Below, piece after piece: positions 16,001 to 28,658 of a stretch of 64,000 nt of DNA. The DNA is from Albifimbria verrucaria (lineage: Eukaryota; Ascomycota; Sordariomycetes; Hypocreales; Stachybotryaceae). The stretch is from contig JAHREC010000045.1 of NCBI GenBank assembly GCA_020081605.1, positions 682,001 to 746,000 of the forward strand. Reading direction: 5' to 3'. The notes beneath the pieces are model-generated. The model searched no databases. It saw only the letters and a program-made list of their open reading frames with translations, and was not told the origin of the DNA. Numbering within the stretch: the first letter of the stretch is position 1; each line of letters starts with the position of its first letter. The position numbers and the translations under genes were made by a program.

Positions 16001-16345
16001 AGCTTAATAATATATTTAAAGGCTTTAGTATATAATAAATCTATAAAACTAAGCTTCTTATTAAATATTATTTTAATATAATTTTATATTATTTATATAT
16101 TATATTTAGTATTTATTTTATAATATATATTTTATTAAAGGCTTTAATTATTATTATTAATATTTATTATTAATTCTTTTTAAATAAATAAGCCTTAATA
16201 TATTATTATATTAATTATATATTATACTCTCAATAATTCTATATATTTATTATATAAAATAAAGAAGAATTTTAAGGTTAATAAATAAGTAGCCTTATAT
16301 AAATATAATAATAATAAAATTAATTATAAATTCTTTATTATCAAT

Positions 16346-16386
16346 ATTAATTATTAATTATTAATTATTAATTATTAATTATTATA
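16346..16386. repeat. 7-bp tandem repeat (ATTATTA)n
   Basis: About six copies of a 7-bp AT-only unit in tandem. Minor simple repeat, listed for completeness. Confidence 0.8.
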
Positions 16387-17221
16387 TATTTTCTTATTAT
16401 ATTAAAGAATAATTAAGAATAAATATTAAAAATAATATATATAGATATAATAAGAAATATTAAAATTTAATATTTTTATATATTAATTATATTATAATTA
16501 TTAAAGGTTTATAATTATTTATATATTTTTTATAATATAAAAATATCTTTATTATATTAAAATAATTAAATAATATTTAATATATTATATATTAATTATT
16601 ATATAATTAATATTTCTAATAATTATTTATTAAAGCTTTAATCTATTATTTAAGTATTTATTAATATTTTTATAATATATTATTATTATTCAAATTAAAT
16701 TAATAATAATAATACTATTATCATTTTATTATTAAATTCAAAACTATTTTTATTTTTAGTCTTTTTATATTTAATATATTAATCTTTAATTCTTTTTTAA
16801 TAAATTAATATATTTAATTTAAAAATTAATTAAATATTTAAATAATAACTTTATTATATATAAATATTAATATATTAAGTTTATTAATTATTTTAATTTA
16901 ATTTATTTATTATTTATAAAATAAAAATTATATTATTTTTTATTTTTATAAACTTAGTTTTTAATTTAATAAAATACTAGAATTATTTTTCATTAAATAT
17001 CATTCATTAATCATATTTATATTATTTTATTAACTTCAATTAATATTTAAATTCTTAGTATATCTATATTATATTACAGCTTTTTATTTCTTATATATAT
17101 ATTTTATTTTTATTATTAAAGATATAGAAAACTATATTAAGAATTTAAATAATTTTATTAAAGTTAATTTATATTTTTAATTTTTCAATTATTTTAACTT
17201 TTATTAAAATATATATATATT

Positions 17222-17350
17222 ACCTCGACGAGGGAGCCTAGCAACACGGCTATATCGCGGTCACTCGCCGCACCCGATATATATACGGCGGCGGAGGAGC
17301 GCCTAGACTTAGCCTCGGAGGCTGGATACACTACCTTCTCCTTAAGCAAG
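17222..17350. other. Isolated normal-GC, CpG-bearing island inside the AT block
   Basis: About 130 bp of ordinary composition (around 57% G+C, a dozen CpG) with sharp edges in otherwise ~90% A+T sequence. The plus-strand frame starting at 17223 stays open across the whole island and reads like protein (TREPSNTAISRSLAAPDIY, then TAAEERLDLASEAGYTTF); a minus-strand frame is also open. It may be a fragment of a transposon or gene that escaped RIP because it is too short or unique, or because it arrived recently. I do not recognise the peptide and do not call a gene. Confidence 0.8.
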
Positions 17351-18069
17351 GTATAATAATTATTATACTAAAAGCAAAATACTAAAACATCTGAATTATA
17401 CCTATATTATACTTAAACTAAGGATTATTAATATCTCCTTCTTTCTTTTCTTTAAATAAACCTAAATCTTTTTATTAAAGCTATAAGAATATTATATATA
17501 ATAATAAATAATTAATAATATATATTAATATTAAAATTATTTTATATATAATAACTCTTTTCTCTAGAATTTATTAGAATATAAATTCTATATATATAAA
17601 TATAAATATAAAATTTTTTAATAATTAAAATTATTAAAAAATTAATAAAATAAATAATATTATATTAAAAATAATATATATATAATTAGCTATAATATAG
17701 ATTAATAAGACCCTATACTTTAAGCTTTATATATATAAAATATAGAATATAAAATATTTAATTTAACTTATTCTTATTAAGAGTATTAATATATTCTTAA
17801 AGATTTTAGTTTTCTTATTTTTTTTAGCTTTTTAAGGATAAAAGAGGGAGGGTGTCTAGAATATAAATAAAGATAGTGTGTTCTTTTTTTTAAAAATATT
17901 AATAATAAAAGTAAAAAGAAAGCTAAATTATTAAATATTTAAAAATATAAATATATTTAAAGTATATATATAATAAATATAATATAAGAATAATATAGAT
18001 TTATAATAATAATAAGAATATTATTATTATTATTTTAATAAGAAACTATAATAAATATCAATAAAAGGC

Positions 18070-18720
18070 TATTATAGGATTAAATTAGTTTATTTGTTAA
18101 TAGATAATATATAAAAGAAATTTAAAAATAGTTTATATATTAACTAATAGCTTAAAGATAAAAATAAAAATATTATAAAGTCTTAATATTTATAATATAT
18201 ATTTATAAATAAAAAGCTTATTTATTTAATAATAAAATTATATAAAAATACATATAAAGCATTTTAAGATTATATAATATTTAAAACTATATTAAGTGTT
18301 TTATTATTTAATTTTTAAGGGTTATTAATAATTAATATAATTATTATTTTAATAATTATCCCTCCTTATTTTATAAAGCCTATTCTATATAATATTAAAA
18401 GGCTATAAATAAATAATTCTGCTTAAAGGCTTACCTAGGTTTTATATTAAGGCTATAATAAACCCTTAAAGAATATTATATTTATTAATATTAATATAAT
18501 ATTCTAAATATAGTTTTTAATTAATATAGCTTCGGCTCTAAACTATATTTAGAATAAAACTCTTAATATATATATAGATTTAAGCTATATTATAAGTAAA
18601 TTTACTTAAGCTAATGTTTTTATTTATTATATAACTTCTCTTTATAATATAAGACTATAGATATATTATGTATAACCTAATATATTATTTAGAGTATATA
18701 TTTAAGAAATAAATAAATAT
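18070..18720 (-). repeat. Diverged dispersed repeat, copy B (inverted relative to copy A)
   Basis: This interval is the reverse complement of 9240-9910 with many transitions and small indels. It retains some G/C absent from copy A, for example CTTCGGCTC near 18530 where copy A has the AT-shifted form. This fits two transposon copies mutated by RIP to different degrees. Confidence 0.6.
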
Positions 18721-18898
18721 ATATATTAACTTTAAATAATTCTATTATATATTAAATTTTTAATTACTTTATTATAATTAACTATATATATAAATTATAG
18801 ATTATAATTAATTTATTTTAAATTTTAAATTTAGGTTTAATTAAATATAAATTTATATTAAAATAGATTTTATCTTCTTTATTTTATTTATTTATATT

Positions 18899-18990
18899 TA
18901 TTATATTATTAATATAATAAACCATGAAATAAAATTAGTATATTTATTATATTATTAATATAATAAACCATGAAATAAATTAGTATATTT
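18899..18990. repeat. ~46-bp tandem duplication with AACCATGAAAT core
   Basis: Two adjacent copies of a roughly 46-bp unit, each containing AATATAATAAACCATGAAAT. They differ by one A in an A-run. Being nearly identical, the duplication postdates most of the mutation in this block. Confidence 0.85.
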
Positions 18991-21454
18991 ATGTTTTATT
19001 AATTTATACTATAAAATATTTTATTTATATTATATTAAATTTATATTTATATTTATTTTAAAATACTTTATTAAAGTTTAGTTTATAAGTAAATTAATAA
19101 GCTTCTTTAATATTTATATATTTCATTTTTATTAATAAATTATAATATTATTTTATAATTATTTTATTAAATAATTAAATTATATTTTTATAAAGATATT
19201 TATAATAATGAATATTTATAATATCCTTAAATATATTAATAAAGAATATAATATTATAATAATAATATATATTTTTATAATAATGAACTATATTTAATAT
19301 ATTAATATTTAACTAATATGTTTTTATTATTTTAAATTTAAAGTATAAAAAATAAAATCTTAAATATGTAATTCTTTATTTATATTATAATTATTAAATA
19401 ATCTTTTAACTTATATAAAATTAAACTTTTATATTAATTCTACTTATATATAATATTATAGAGAATTTATATTATAATTTAAAAACAAATTATATTAAAT
19501 TCAATAATATTAAGCTTTATTATTATAATTATTTATAATTCTTATACTCTTAATTATTTTTTTAATTATTTAAATAATAATTTAATTATTTTCTTATATA
19601 TATACTCCTAGAATTTAATAATTCCTTATTTAATATACTTAAATTTATTATTTATTTATTTATATAGTTTTAATTAATATTATTATTAAACACTCATTTA
19701 TTTTATTTTACTTTTAATATTATTAGTTTATTTATTAAGCCTTTATATTTTATTCTATATTTATTTAATTCTTATTTTAGGTCTTTAAATAATAAAATAT
19801 AATTATTAAAGGCTTAATTTAAATACCTTATTTAATTGAATTTTTATAATTATTTTATATTTATATAATTTATATATAATAATAATTCAAAAATTAATTT
19901 CAAGTATCCTTTTTAATATATTTTAAATACTTTAAGTATTTAAATATATCTTTTAATATTATATATAATATTAAATATTATATTAAATATTATATTAAAT
20001 ATTATTATTATTAATAAACTATTATTTTATATATGAATATATTATTTTAGAATAAATATAATTCTTATTATATTTGTTAATTATATATATATATTATATA
20101 ATAAATAATTACTTTATTAAAATTTTAGTAAATAGATTAATAAACCCTCTGCATTTTAATTATAGCTTATTATTTAGCTTTTTTAATTATATTTTATTAA
20201 CCCTATACTTTATAAATAATAAATTATTTATAATAAATACTTAATTTATATTTAAAATATATAATAATATATTATTTACTAAAGTATATAATAATCACAT
20301 ATAATATTTTTATATTATTCTTAAGTAATCTTTATATATTAAATTATTTTAATTAGGTAATGAATAATATTATATATAATTAATATTTTATTTTATATTA
20401 GAAAATAAAACTATTTTAATAAATTATTCATTAAATAATTATTTTTATAATAAATAAAATAATATATTAATAGAGTATAATATTTTTAAGACTATATTAT
20501 AATAAGAACTAATTTAGAAAATAAAAAGCTTAATAAATAAAGTATAATATATTTATTTATCTATATAAAATATTCTATTAAGATATATATTAAGACTAAT
20601 TAATTAGTTTATAAACTTAATATTCTAATAATTAATTTTATAAATATTTAAAATATTTATATATATATAAATAATATAATATTATTAAAATGTATATAAT
20701 TATCATTTATTATATAAATTTAAATAAATTAATCTAAATATATAAAGTTTAAGTTATTTTTATTATATTTATACCTACAGGCCTCTTTATATATATATAT
20801 TCTCTATAATATATATTTTAATATAATATATATATATATATATTATAGTATATTTATTATTTTTTTATTTAAAATAATATTATTCTTTAATTAATTTTTA
20901 CTTAATAATTATTAATTTTAAATGATTTTAATAAATATTAATATAAATAATATTATTTAATAAAATAATTAATGCTTTTATTTATTTAATAGTTTCTTTT
21001 TATTTAATTATTATTTTTGATTTTTAAAAATAATATTCTTTTTATATAATTTTATAATTATTTATATTAATAATAATATATATTTTAACTCTTATATAAA
21101 ATAAGTTAATAATAAAAATAATTAAATTATTAAAATAATAAGTATTTTTAATAAAATAAGTAATGAATTAATTTTAATTAATTTTAAATCTTAAATATAT
21201 ACCTTTATTTATATTTTAATTGATTATAATATTTAATAAATATATTTAGGATAATATATTTAAAATAATATAAAATACCTTAAAATTAATATTATATTTT
21301 ATTTTTTTATTATATAATTCTTTATTATTTTTTTAAAAAGCTTAATAATAAAAAAATATAATATCTTTTTAATAATATATTAATATTTAATATCTATATT
21401 ATATTACTATTATATATTTATATTATATTAGTATTTTAATTAATAATTTAATTT

Positions 21455-21550
21455 TTAAGTTATTAATTTTTAATTTTTAAGTTTTTAATTTTTTAATTTT
21501 TTAATTTTTTAATTTTTTAATTTTTAAGTTTTTAAGTTTTTAATTTTTAA
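21455..21550. repeat. Imperfect (TTTTTAA)n tract
   Basis: A degenerate run of TTTTTAA/TTTTTAAG units about 95 bp long. Simple repeat. Confidence 0.75.
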
Positions 21551-21936
21551 CTTCTTTAATAATATTATTATTTATATAATAACTTAAATATATTAAATTT
21601 TAGTTTTTGAATTTATATAAGTAATAATAATATAGAAGATTTTATAACTAAATCCTATTTTATAAAGATTAAATATAAATATTTTTAATAAATTATAAAC
21701 TTTATATATAATTTCTTAATTAATTTATTTATTAAAATAAGAGTAGCTTTATAAAAAAATAATAATTAATAATAATATATATTATAGAGAATTCTAATAT
21801 AAATAGTTTTATACTTAATTTAAATAATTATATAAATTAATTATAAATAATGTATATAAAGGGAAGATATATAAACTATAAAAATATATATAATTATATT
21901 TCTAATATAAATCATTAATATTAATTAAAAGAGGTA

Positions 21937-22487
21937 ATAAGTATATAATAGTATTTTATTACGTTAATTATAATTACTAAGTATCTTAATTATTTTATTA
22001 ATAAAATACCTTTTCTAGCTATTTTCAGAAATAAAAAAACTACCCTAAATAAATAAATAAACAATTAATAAATTGATATTAAATCGAATAAAATTAATAT
22101 TTAAAATAAAAAATTAAATATTATAGAGTTTATAATAAATATATTATATAGAATTTTAATTTTAATCTTTATACTTATATTTAGGATTTATATTATATTA
22201 AAATAAATTAATACTTTTAATCTTATTAAGATACTTTTATTATTATCACTTTAAAGCTTATTTTTAATATATAAAAATAACTATATTAAATATTAAAAAA
22301 TAATATTAAAAAGACTATAGAATAAACTATTCTATTATCATTTCTATTAATTTACTATAAGTTTTATTTATATTATTTATTTCTTTTTATATATATAGAA
22401 TATCTTAAATACTTATTAGAATTACCCTATAGTTCTAGTATATTTAATAATAATTATATATTTAATAAAATATTATAATATATTTAT
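21937..22487 (-). mobile_element. Second copy of the 550-bp TIR element, more heavily RIP-mutated
   Basis: Read on the minus strand, this 551-bp interval aligns end to end with the element at 5886-6435. Differences are overwhelmingly G to A and C to T: for example AGGTGCACT blocks become AAATATATA-like, while neighbouring bases such as TACTAGAAC and AGGGTAAT are kept. Flanking sequences of the two copies do not match, so these are independent insertions. The terminal AGGTGCACT motifs have been erased here. Confidence 0.7.
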
Positions 22488-24401
22488 TATATTTTTAATT
22501 AATAATATTTATTTAAAGTATAAACTTTAAAAGTAATAGGTATTTATTAATTTATAATAAGTATAAAATTAGTTTTTCTTATTAATATATTTAAAGAATC
22601 TTACTACCTAAATTATTTTTCTTTAAATTCTAGATTTATAAAATAATATTATATAAATTATTTTAATTTTAAATACTTTAAAATAAATATTTAAAAGCTT
22701 TTTATAATTAACTTAAAGCTTATATTTATTCTATTTTCTTTATATAATTAAATTAATTTTTCTTTATAAATATTTTCTTTTAAACTATTTATCTTATAGT
22801 ATTTATAAGATTACGCTCAAAGGATTTTATATAGTTTTTATATTCTTATTAAAATTATCTTTAATATTTCTATAAAGACTATAAATTTTAATTATTTTAA
22901 ATTTATTTAATAAATCCCTTAAGGCTTTTATAATTATATATTTAAAAACTTTAATTTAATTAAAAGATTTAATATTAAGTTTAAATAATTTATATTACTT
23001 TAATATTAATATACTTAAATATTAAAATATTTTTTCTAATAAATTAAAACTTAATTTTCTTATTTCTCTTTAATAGTATATAATCTTATATATAAAAGCT
23101 ATTTTTATTATAATTATAATAAAAGAATTACTTTTTAGGTTTATTATTATTATTATTCTTTTAAATTATTATAGATTCTTATAGAATTTATATAGATTCT
23201 ATAATATTTCCTTCTTTATAACTTTCTTTTTCTTTAATTACAAAGATTTATTATTTTATTTTTTTCTATTAAAGCTTATATTAATATATATATTTATTAT
23301 TATATTAATATATTTTTAAAAATATTAGATTATTTTATTTTATATAGCTTATTTTTAATATCTTCTTTAAGCTTAATATAAAATAGATTTATTAAGATAT
23401 TATTATTTTAATAAGAAATTATATTTATTATATTAAATTAAGAGTATTTATAAAAATAAAATAAATTTAATAAGTCTTTTAAACTTTTATTCTTTTTTTT
23501 TTTTTAATTATTCTTAATAAATAATTTATATATAGCCTTTTATAAATCTATATAATTCCTAAAAATATTATTAATTTTATTATTATATTTAATAAAAACT
23601 AAATTCTTATAATAATTTTTTATAGTAAAATTAAATTAAAATATTATTTTCTCTTTAAATTATTTATATATAATAAATGTTTTTTCTTTAATATTAATTA
23701 AACAGCCTAAAAAATATATAGATATATTTAATATTAAATTAAGAATATTTTAAATTTATTAATATTTATATTAAAGTTTCTTAATAAATTAAGTTTTACT
23801 AGAATTTAAAATTCTTTGATAATATTATTCTAAAATATAAGAATTTTAGTTTAAAATACTTTAAGCTAGGTTTAATTATTAAATAATATATAAATTAATA
23901 TTAATTTATTATTATTTATAATAAATAAGTAAGATTATAATAATTAAGGCTATTTAGTTTATTTATAAATATTTTCTTTATTAATTCATATAATATTACT
24001 TAAAGAAAAGGCTATTAATATATAATACTTAAGCGTTATTCTATATTATAAGATAAATATAAAATAAATAAAAGTCAGAATTTATTATTCTTAAATAAAG
24101 CTTATTTAAATTTAAAATAATATATATTATATTCTGAATTAAATTAGATTCTTCTTTAAAGAATTTAATTAAAAATAGGCTAATAATTATATATTACTAA
24201 TAATTAATGGTTTGTTAATTAATATTTAAAAAAGCCTTTTATTTATATATTAATATTCTTATAGAGAAATAATTATTTATCTTTTAATTCTTAGAATTAT
24301 ATTATTTATTCTTATTCTTAAAATAATAACTTTATTATTTAATCTTAATTTTATATATAAATTCTTTTAATTTATATTCTAAGATTCTATAATAATTTTT
24401 A

Positions 24402-24721
24402 TTATATTACTATATTATTATATTATTATATTATTATATTATTATATTATTATATTATTATATTATTATATTATTATATTATTATATTATTATATTATTA
24501 TATTATTATATTATTATATTATTATATTATTATATTATTATATTATTATATTATTATATTATTATATTATTATATTATTATATTATTATATTATTATATT
24601 ATTATATTATTATATTATTATATTATTATATTATTATATTATTCTATTATTATATTATTATATTATTCTATTATTCTATTATTATATTATTATATTATTA
24701 TATTATTATATTATTATATTT
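24402..24721. repeat. 8-bp satellite array (TTATTATA)n, about 40 copies
   Basis: About 320 bp of head-to-tail TTATTATA units with a few single-base variants (ATTCTATT near 24645 and 24667-24675) clustered toward the right end. Largest tandem array in the block. Confidence 0.9.
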
Positions 24722-27700
24722 AGATTCTTTATATATTTTTATTTATTATTCTTAATATATATTCTTTAAATCTTTTATTATATATATAATATACTCCCAT
24801 TTATATAATTCTCTATAGTATGGGCTTTAATACTTTTTATAGCTTGATAGTAAATAAAATATATAATCCTTGGTTATTTTTTAAATACTAAATTAGTTTA
24901 TTCTAGTATATTTTAATTATTATATTAATATAGATTATATTAATAGCTAAAAATATTACTTATTATAAATTTCCTTATAATTATATATATACTATATTAA
25001 TATAAAAATATATATTTATATATAAAAATATAAAAATCATCAAAAATACTTAATAATAAATTTAATTTAAATAAATTTAATTATACCCTTAATAATAATA
25101 ACTTTTTTAGTAATAATCTTAATACTTAAAATATTATTTAAATAATAATTAAAAATAATATTATAATATTAATATTAAATAAATTTTTAATAAGTATATA
25201 TTTAGTTTAAATTTAAATATATATAATTTATATATTAATAATATTAAATTTTAAATTAATATAAAAAGCTTATTAAATATTATATTATATATATTAATTT
25301 AATATAATTTATTATATTAATTATAAATATATATTATAAAAATATTAACTTATAAAACTCTATATTAATTATTATTATATTTTTAAATAATAAATTAATA
25401 ATTCTTTTAAAGTTTTTTATAAATAATATAAGTAATTTCTATTATTTCTATAGTATATTTATATAAATATTTAAGTAATATAAATAATATAAATAAAATA
25501 TTTAATTATAAATAAGAATAATTTAATAAAATCCTTTTATTAATTTTATATTATATTTATAGAATTATTATTTAAATATAATATTATATATTATATACCT
25601 ATAAAATAAAATAAATAATTATAAAAATTTAAATTATTAATAAAAATAAAATAATATAAATAATTTTTAAAATTAAAATTATTAATAGAATATTAAATAA
25701 AATAAATATTATTAATTTATTATTTTTTTATAATAAAAATTAATATATAATCTAAGAATAATATATATAATATTTTATTTTTATAAAATTCTTAAAAGAT
25801 TATATATTCAGAAACTATTAATAAAAAACTATTTAATATATAATAATAATTAATTAATTATTAATCTATATATATTATTCTATTAGAATAATTTTAATAT
25901 TTATAAAATATCCAATTTAAAATAATTAATATTATTTATTAATAATTATTTATATAATTAATTAAAGAGTTTTATAAATAAAAAACTATTAACTTTTAAT
26001 AAATTTAATATTTTATTTTAGGTTATTAAATAATAAAAATATTATAAATTATATAAAAAGAAATATTATAAAAGTTCTTATTAATATTATTATTATTAAA
26101 TTTATTAAACTTTTAATAAAATATTTATTTATATATTATTCTTAAAATAATTATTTTAATTATTTAATTTATAAATATTTTTATTTTATATAGCTTTATT
26201 ATAATTTTTTATTAAATATAAAATAAAAATAAAAATAAAATATAAAATTATATAATAAATTATTAATTAAAATATTTAAATTAAAATATAATAATTTATT
26301 TAATAATAAGTATTTAATATAATTAATTATAATATAAAATAAATAAGCTTTTTTATATATTATTAAAATTATTTAAAATTATAAAGAAAATAATATAATT
26401 ATATATAAAAGAAAAGATATTGTAGAAAATAAATAGAGATTTTATTAAAATTAAAATATTAATTTAATATTTATAAATATAAAATTAAGTTTAATAAGAA
26501 TAATATTAAATATAATAATATTATTAATATTAAATAAAATTAAATATATATTATAAATAAGAATAAATTAATTCTATATAATTATATAAAAGCTTCTAAT
26601 TATCTTATAAATATATTTATTATTTAATATTATTATATAAAATTAATATAAAACCTTAATATTAATTTTTAGCTTTATTATAATATATTTAAATATTATA
26701 ATAAGATATTTAATATTTTATTATTATATATTTATTATTTCTTTATTATAATTCTATATATTAATAATTATATTAACCTTTTTAATAATATTATTATATA
26801 TATAATAATTATTATATAATAAAATTTAGATTTTATATTTATAAATAATAATAAATATTAAATATTAATATAATCTTTTAATAATTAAAAATAGTTTTTA
26901 CTTTATTAACTTATAATATAAGTAGTTATATATTATATATATTAATTTTAATTTTAAGCTTTTAAAAGGCTTTTAATAATAAGCTTAAATAATATATATT
27001 AATTAAATATTACAAATAATATTATATAATATTTTAAAAAATCTAACTTATAAAAATAATATTATATTAATATTATAAATAAACTTATTTATATATATAT
27101 AATATAATATACTTTATTATTATTATTAATATATAATAATATTAATTTTAAATCTAATATTAAAATATAATTTATAAATATAATATTTTAAATTTAATTA
27201 TAATAAAAACTATATTTTAAAAGCTTATTATTAAGTATATAGAAAAATAACTTAATTAATAATAAAATAATACTATATAAAGATTTTTAATATTATAAAT
27301 AAAAACTAATCAAAATTAAATATTATATTATATAATAATATTGAAAAATTCTAATAAATTCTATTAAATTTATAATTATAAAGCCTAAATCTAAAAATTA
27401 AACTATTATAATAAAATATTATATTAATAATATAGTATATTAAGATATTAATCTATATAGATTATTAAAAATAAATATAAATTTATTTATTTAGAATAAT
27501 AATATTAAATATAAAAATCAAATTAATAAATAATACTAATAAAGAATAATAAATTATATTATATACTTTAAAAAGAGCCTTTATTTAAAAGAGTAATTTA
27601 TATATATATTATATATAAATATATATTATTAAAGTTATATATATAAAAAGCTTTTAAATATATATATAATAAATATAATTTAATCTTATATATTTAATTT

Positions 27701-28658
27701 AATATATTTAAGTTTATATAATTATATATATAAATATTTTAATAATATTTTTATTATAATATATAAAATATTATAAATATTTTTATTATTAATAATAATC
27801 TTTTATTTTAAATATATAATATACTAATTAGTTATAATTTATTTAATATTTCTTATAGTATATTTATATATATATATTTAAAGAATATATTTAAGAAATG
27901 TTTTTAGGTTTTTTTAATTTATATTTTATATATGCTTATATAATATAGAATATTCTATATATACTTAAACTCTTTTATAAAAAGCTTAATATATTTTTAA
28001 AATTATATATATTTAATCTATATTTAATTATATATAAAATTATTAAAAATATAATAATTTATATTATAATATAGATAGTATATTATCTATAGAATAGATT
28101 ATATAATTTTATTAATCTCTAAAAACTACCTTAAAGGCTTATAAATAAAGCTATAAGTTTATAAACTTTAATTTTATAATATAAATATAATTCTTCTAAA
28201 ATATATTTTATATTATTTCTATTTAACTCTGTTTATATAATATTAATAATTTCTTAGAATTAATTTAAAAATAATAAATAAAACCTTAAGCTTATAAATT
28301 TTACTTTTATAATATTTCTTATATATATATATATATTTAATTAAAATATTTAAAAATCATTATTTTATTTTTATATTTTTATTTTTAATATATATATTTA
28401 TTTATAAAATATATTTAATATTATAATATAAATTTTTAAAAAAATTCTATATATTTTTAAAAATTTAAAATATAATTTAATATTTAAAATTATTTTTTAT
28501 TTTATATTTATATTTATTTTTAATAGATATATATATATATAATAATTTTATAGTATTATTATTTTATTAATTTAAAATTATTTTTATATTCTTTAATATA
28601 TTTATTTTATATAAAGTTTTATTTATATTAATATAAAGATAAATAAAATCTATATTTT

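Larger units (their letters stand above)
1..28655. other. AT-rich, RIP-like block without genes (centromere or transposon-relic candidate)
   Basis: This stretch is roughly 90% A+T throughout, with TpA steps dominating. Surviving C residues are mostly followed by T or C (AAGCTT, CCTTA), while CpA, TpG and CpG are scarce. That is what repeat-induced point mutation (C to T, preferring CpA) leaves after saturation in filamentous ascomycetes. All long reading frames here are chance products of the composition; a 93-codon minus-strand frame at 4275-4556 is almost only I and N. Diverged repeat pairs, foldbacks and satellites inside are listed separately. The block continues past the left edge, so its full size is unknown. 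Length and composition fit a regional centromere or a heterochromatic transposon graveyard; I cannot separate these from sequence. Confidence 0.9.

Noticed and set aside
1..28655. Mitochondrial DNA as the source of the AT block
   Set aside because: No conserved mitochondrial protein, rRNA or tRNA is visible, and the block is continuous with nuclear spliced genes.
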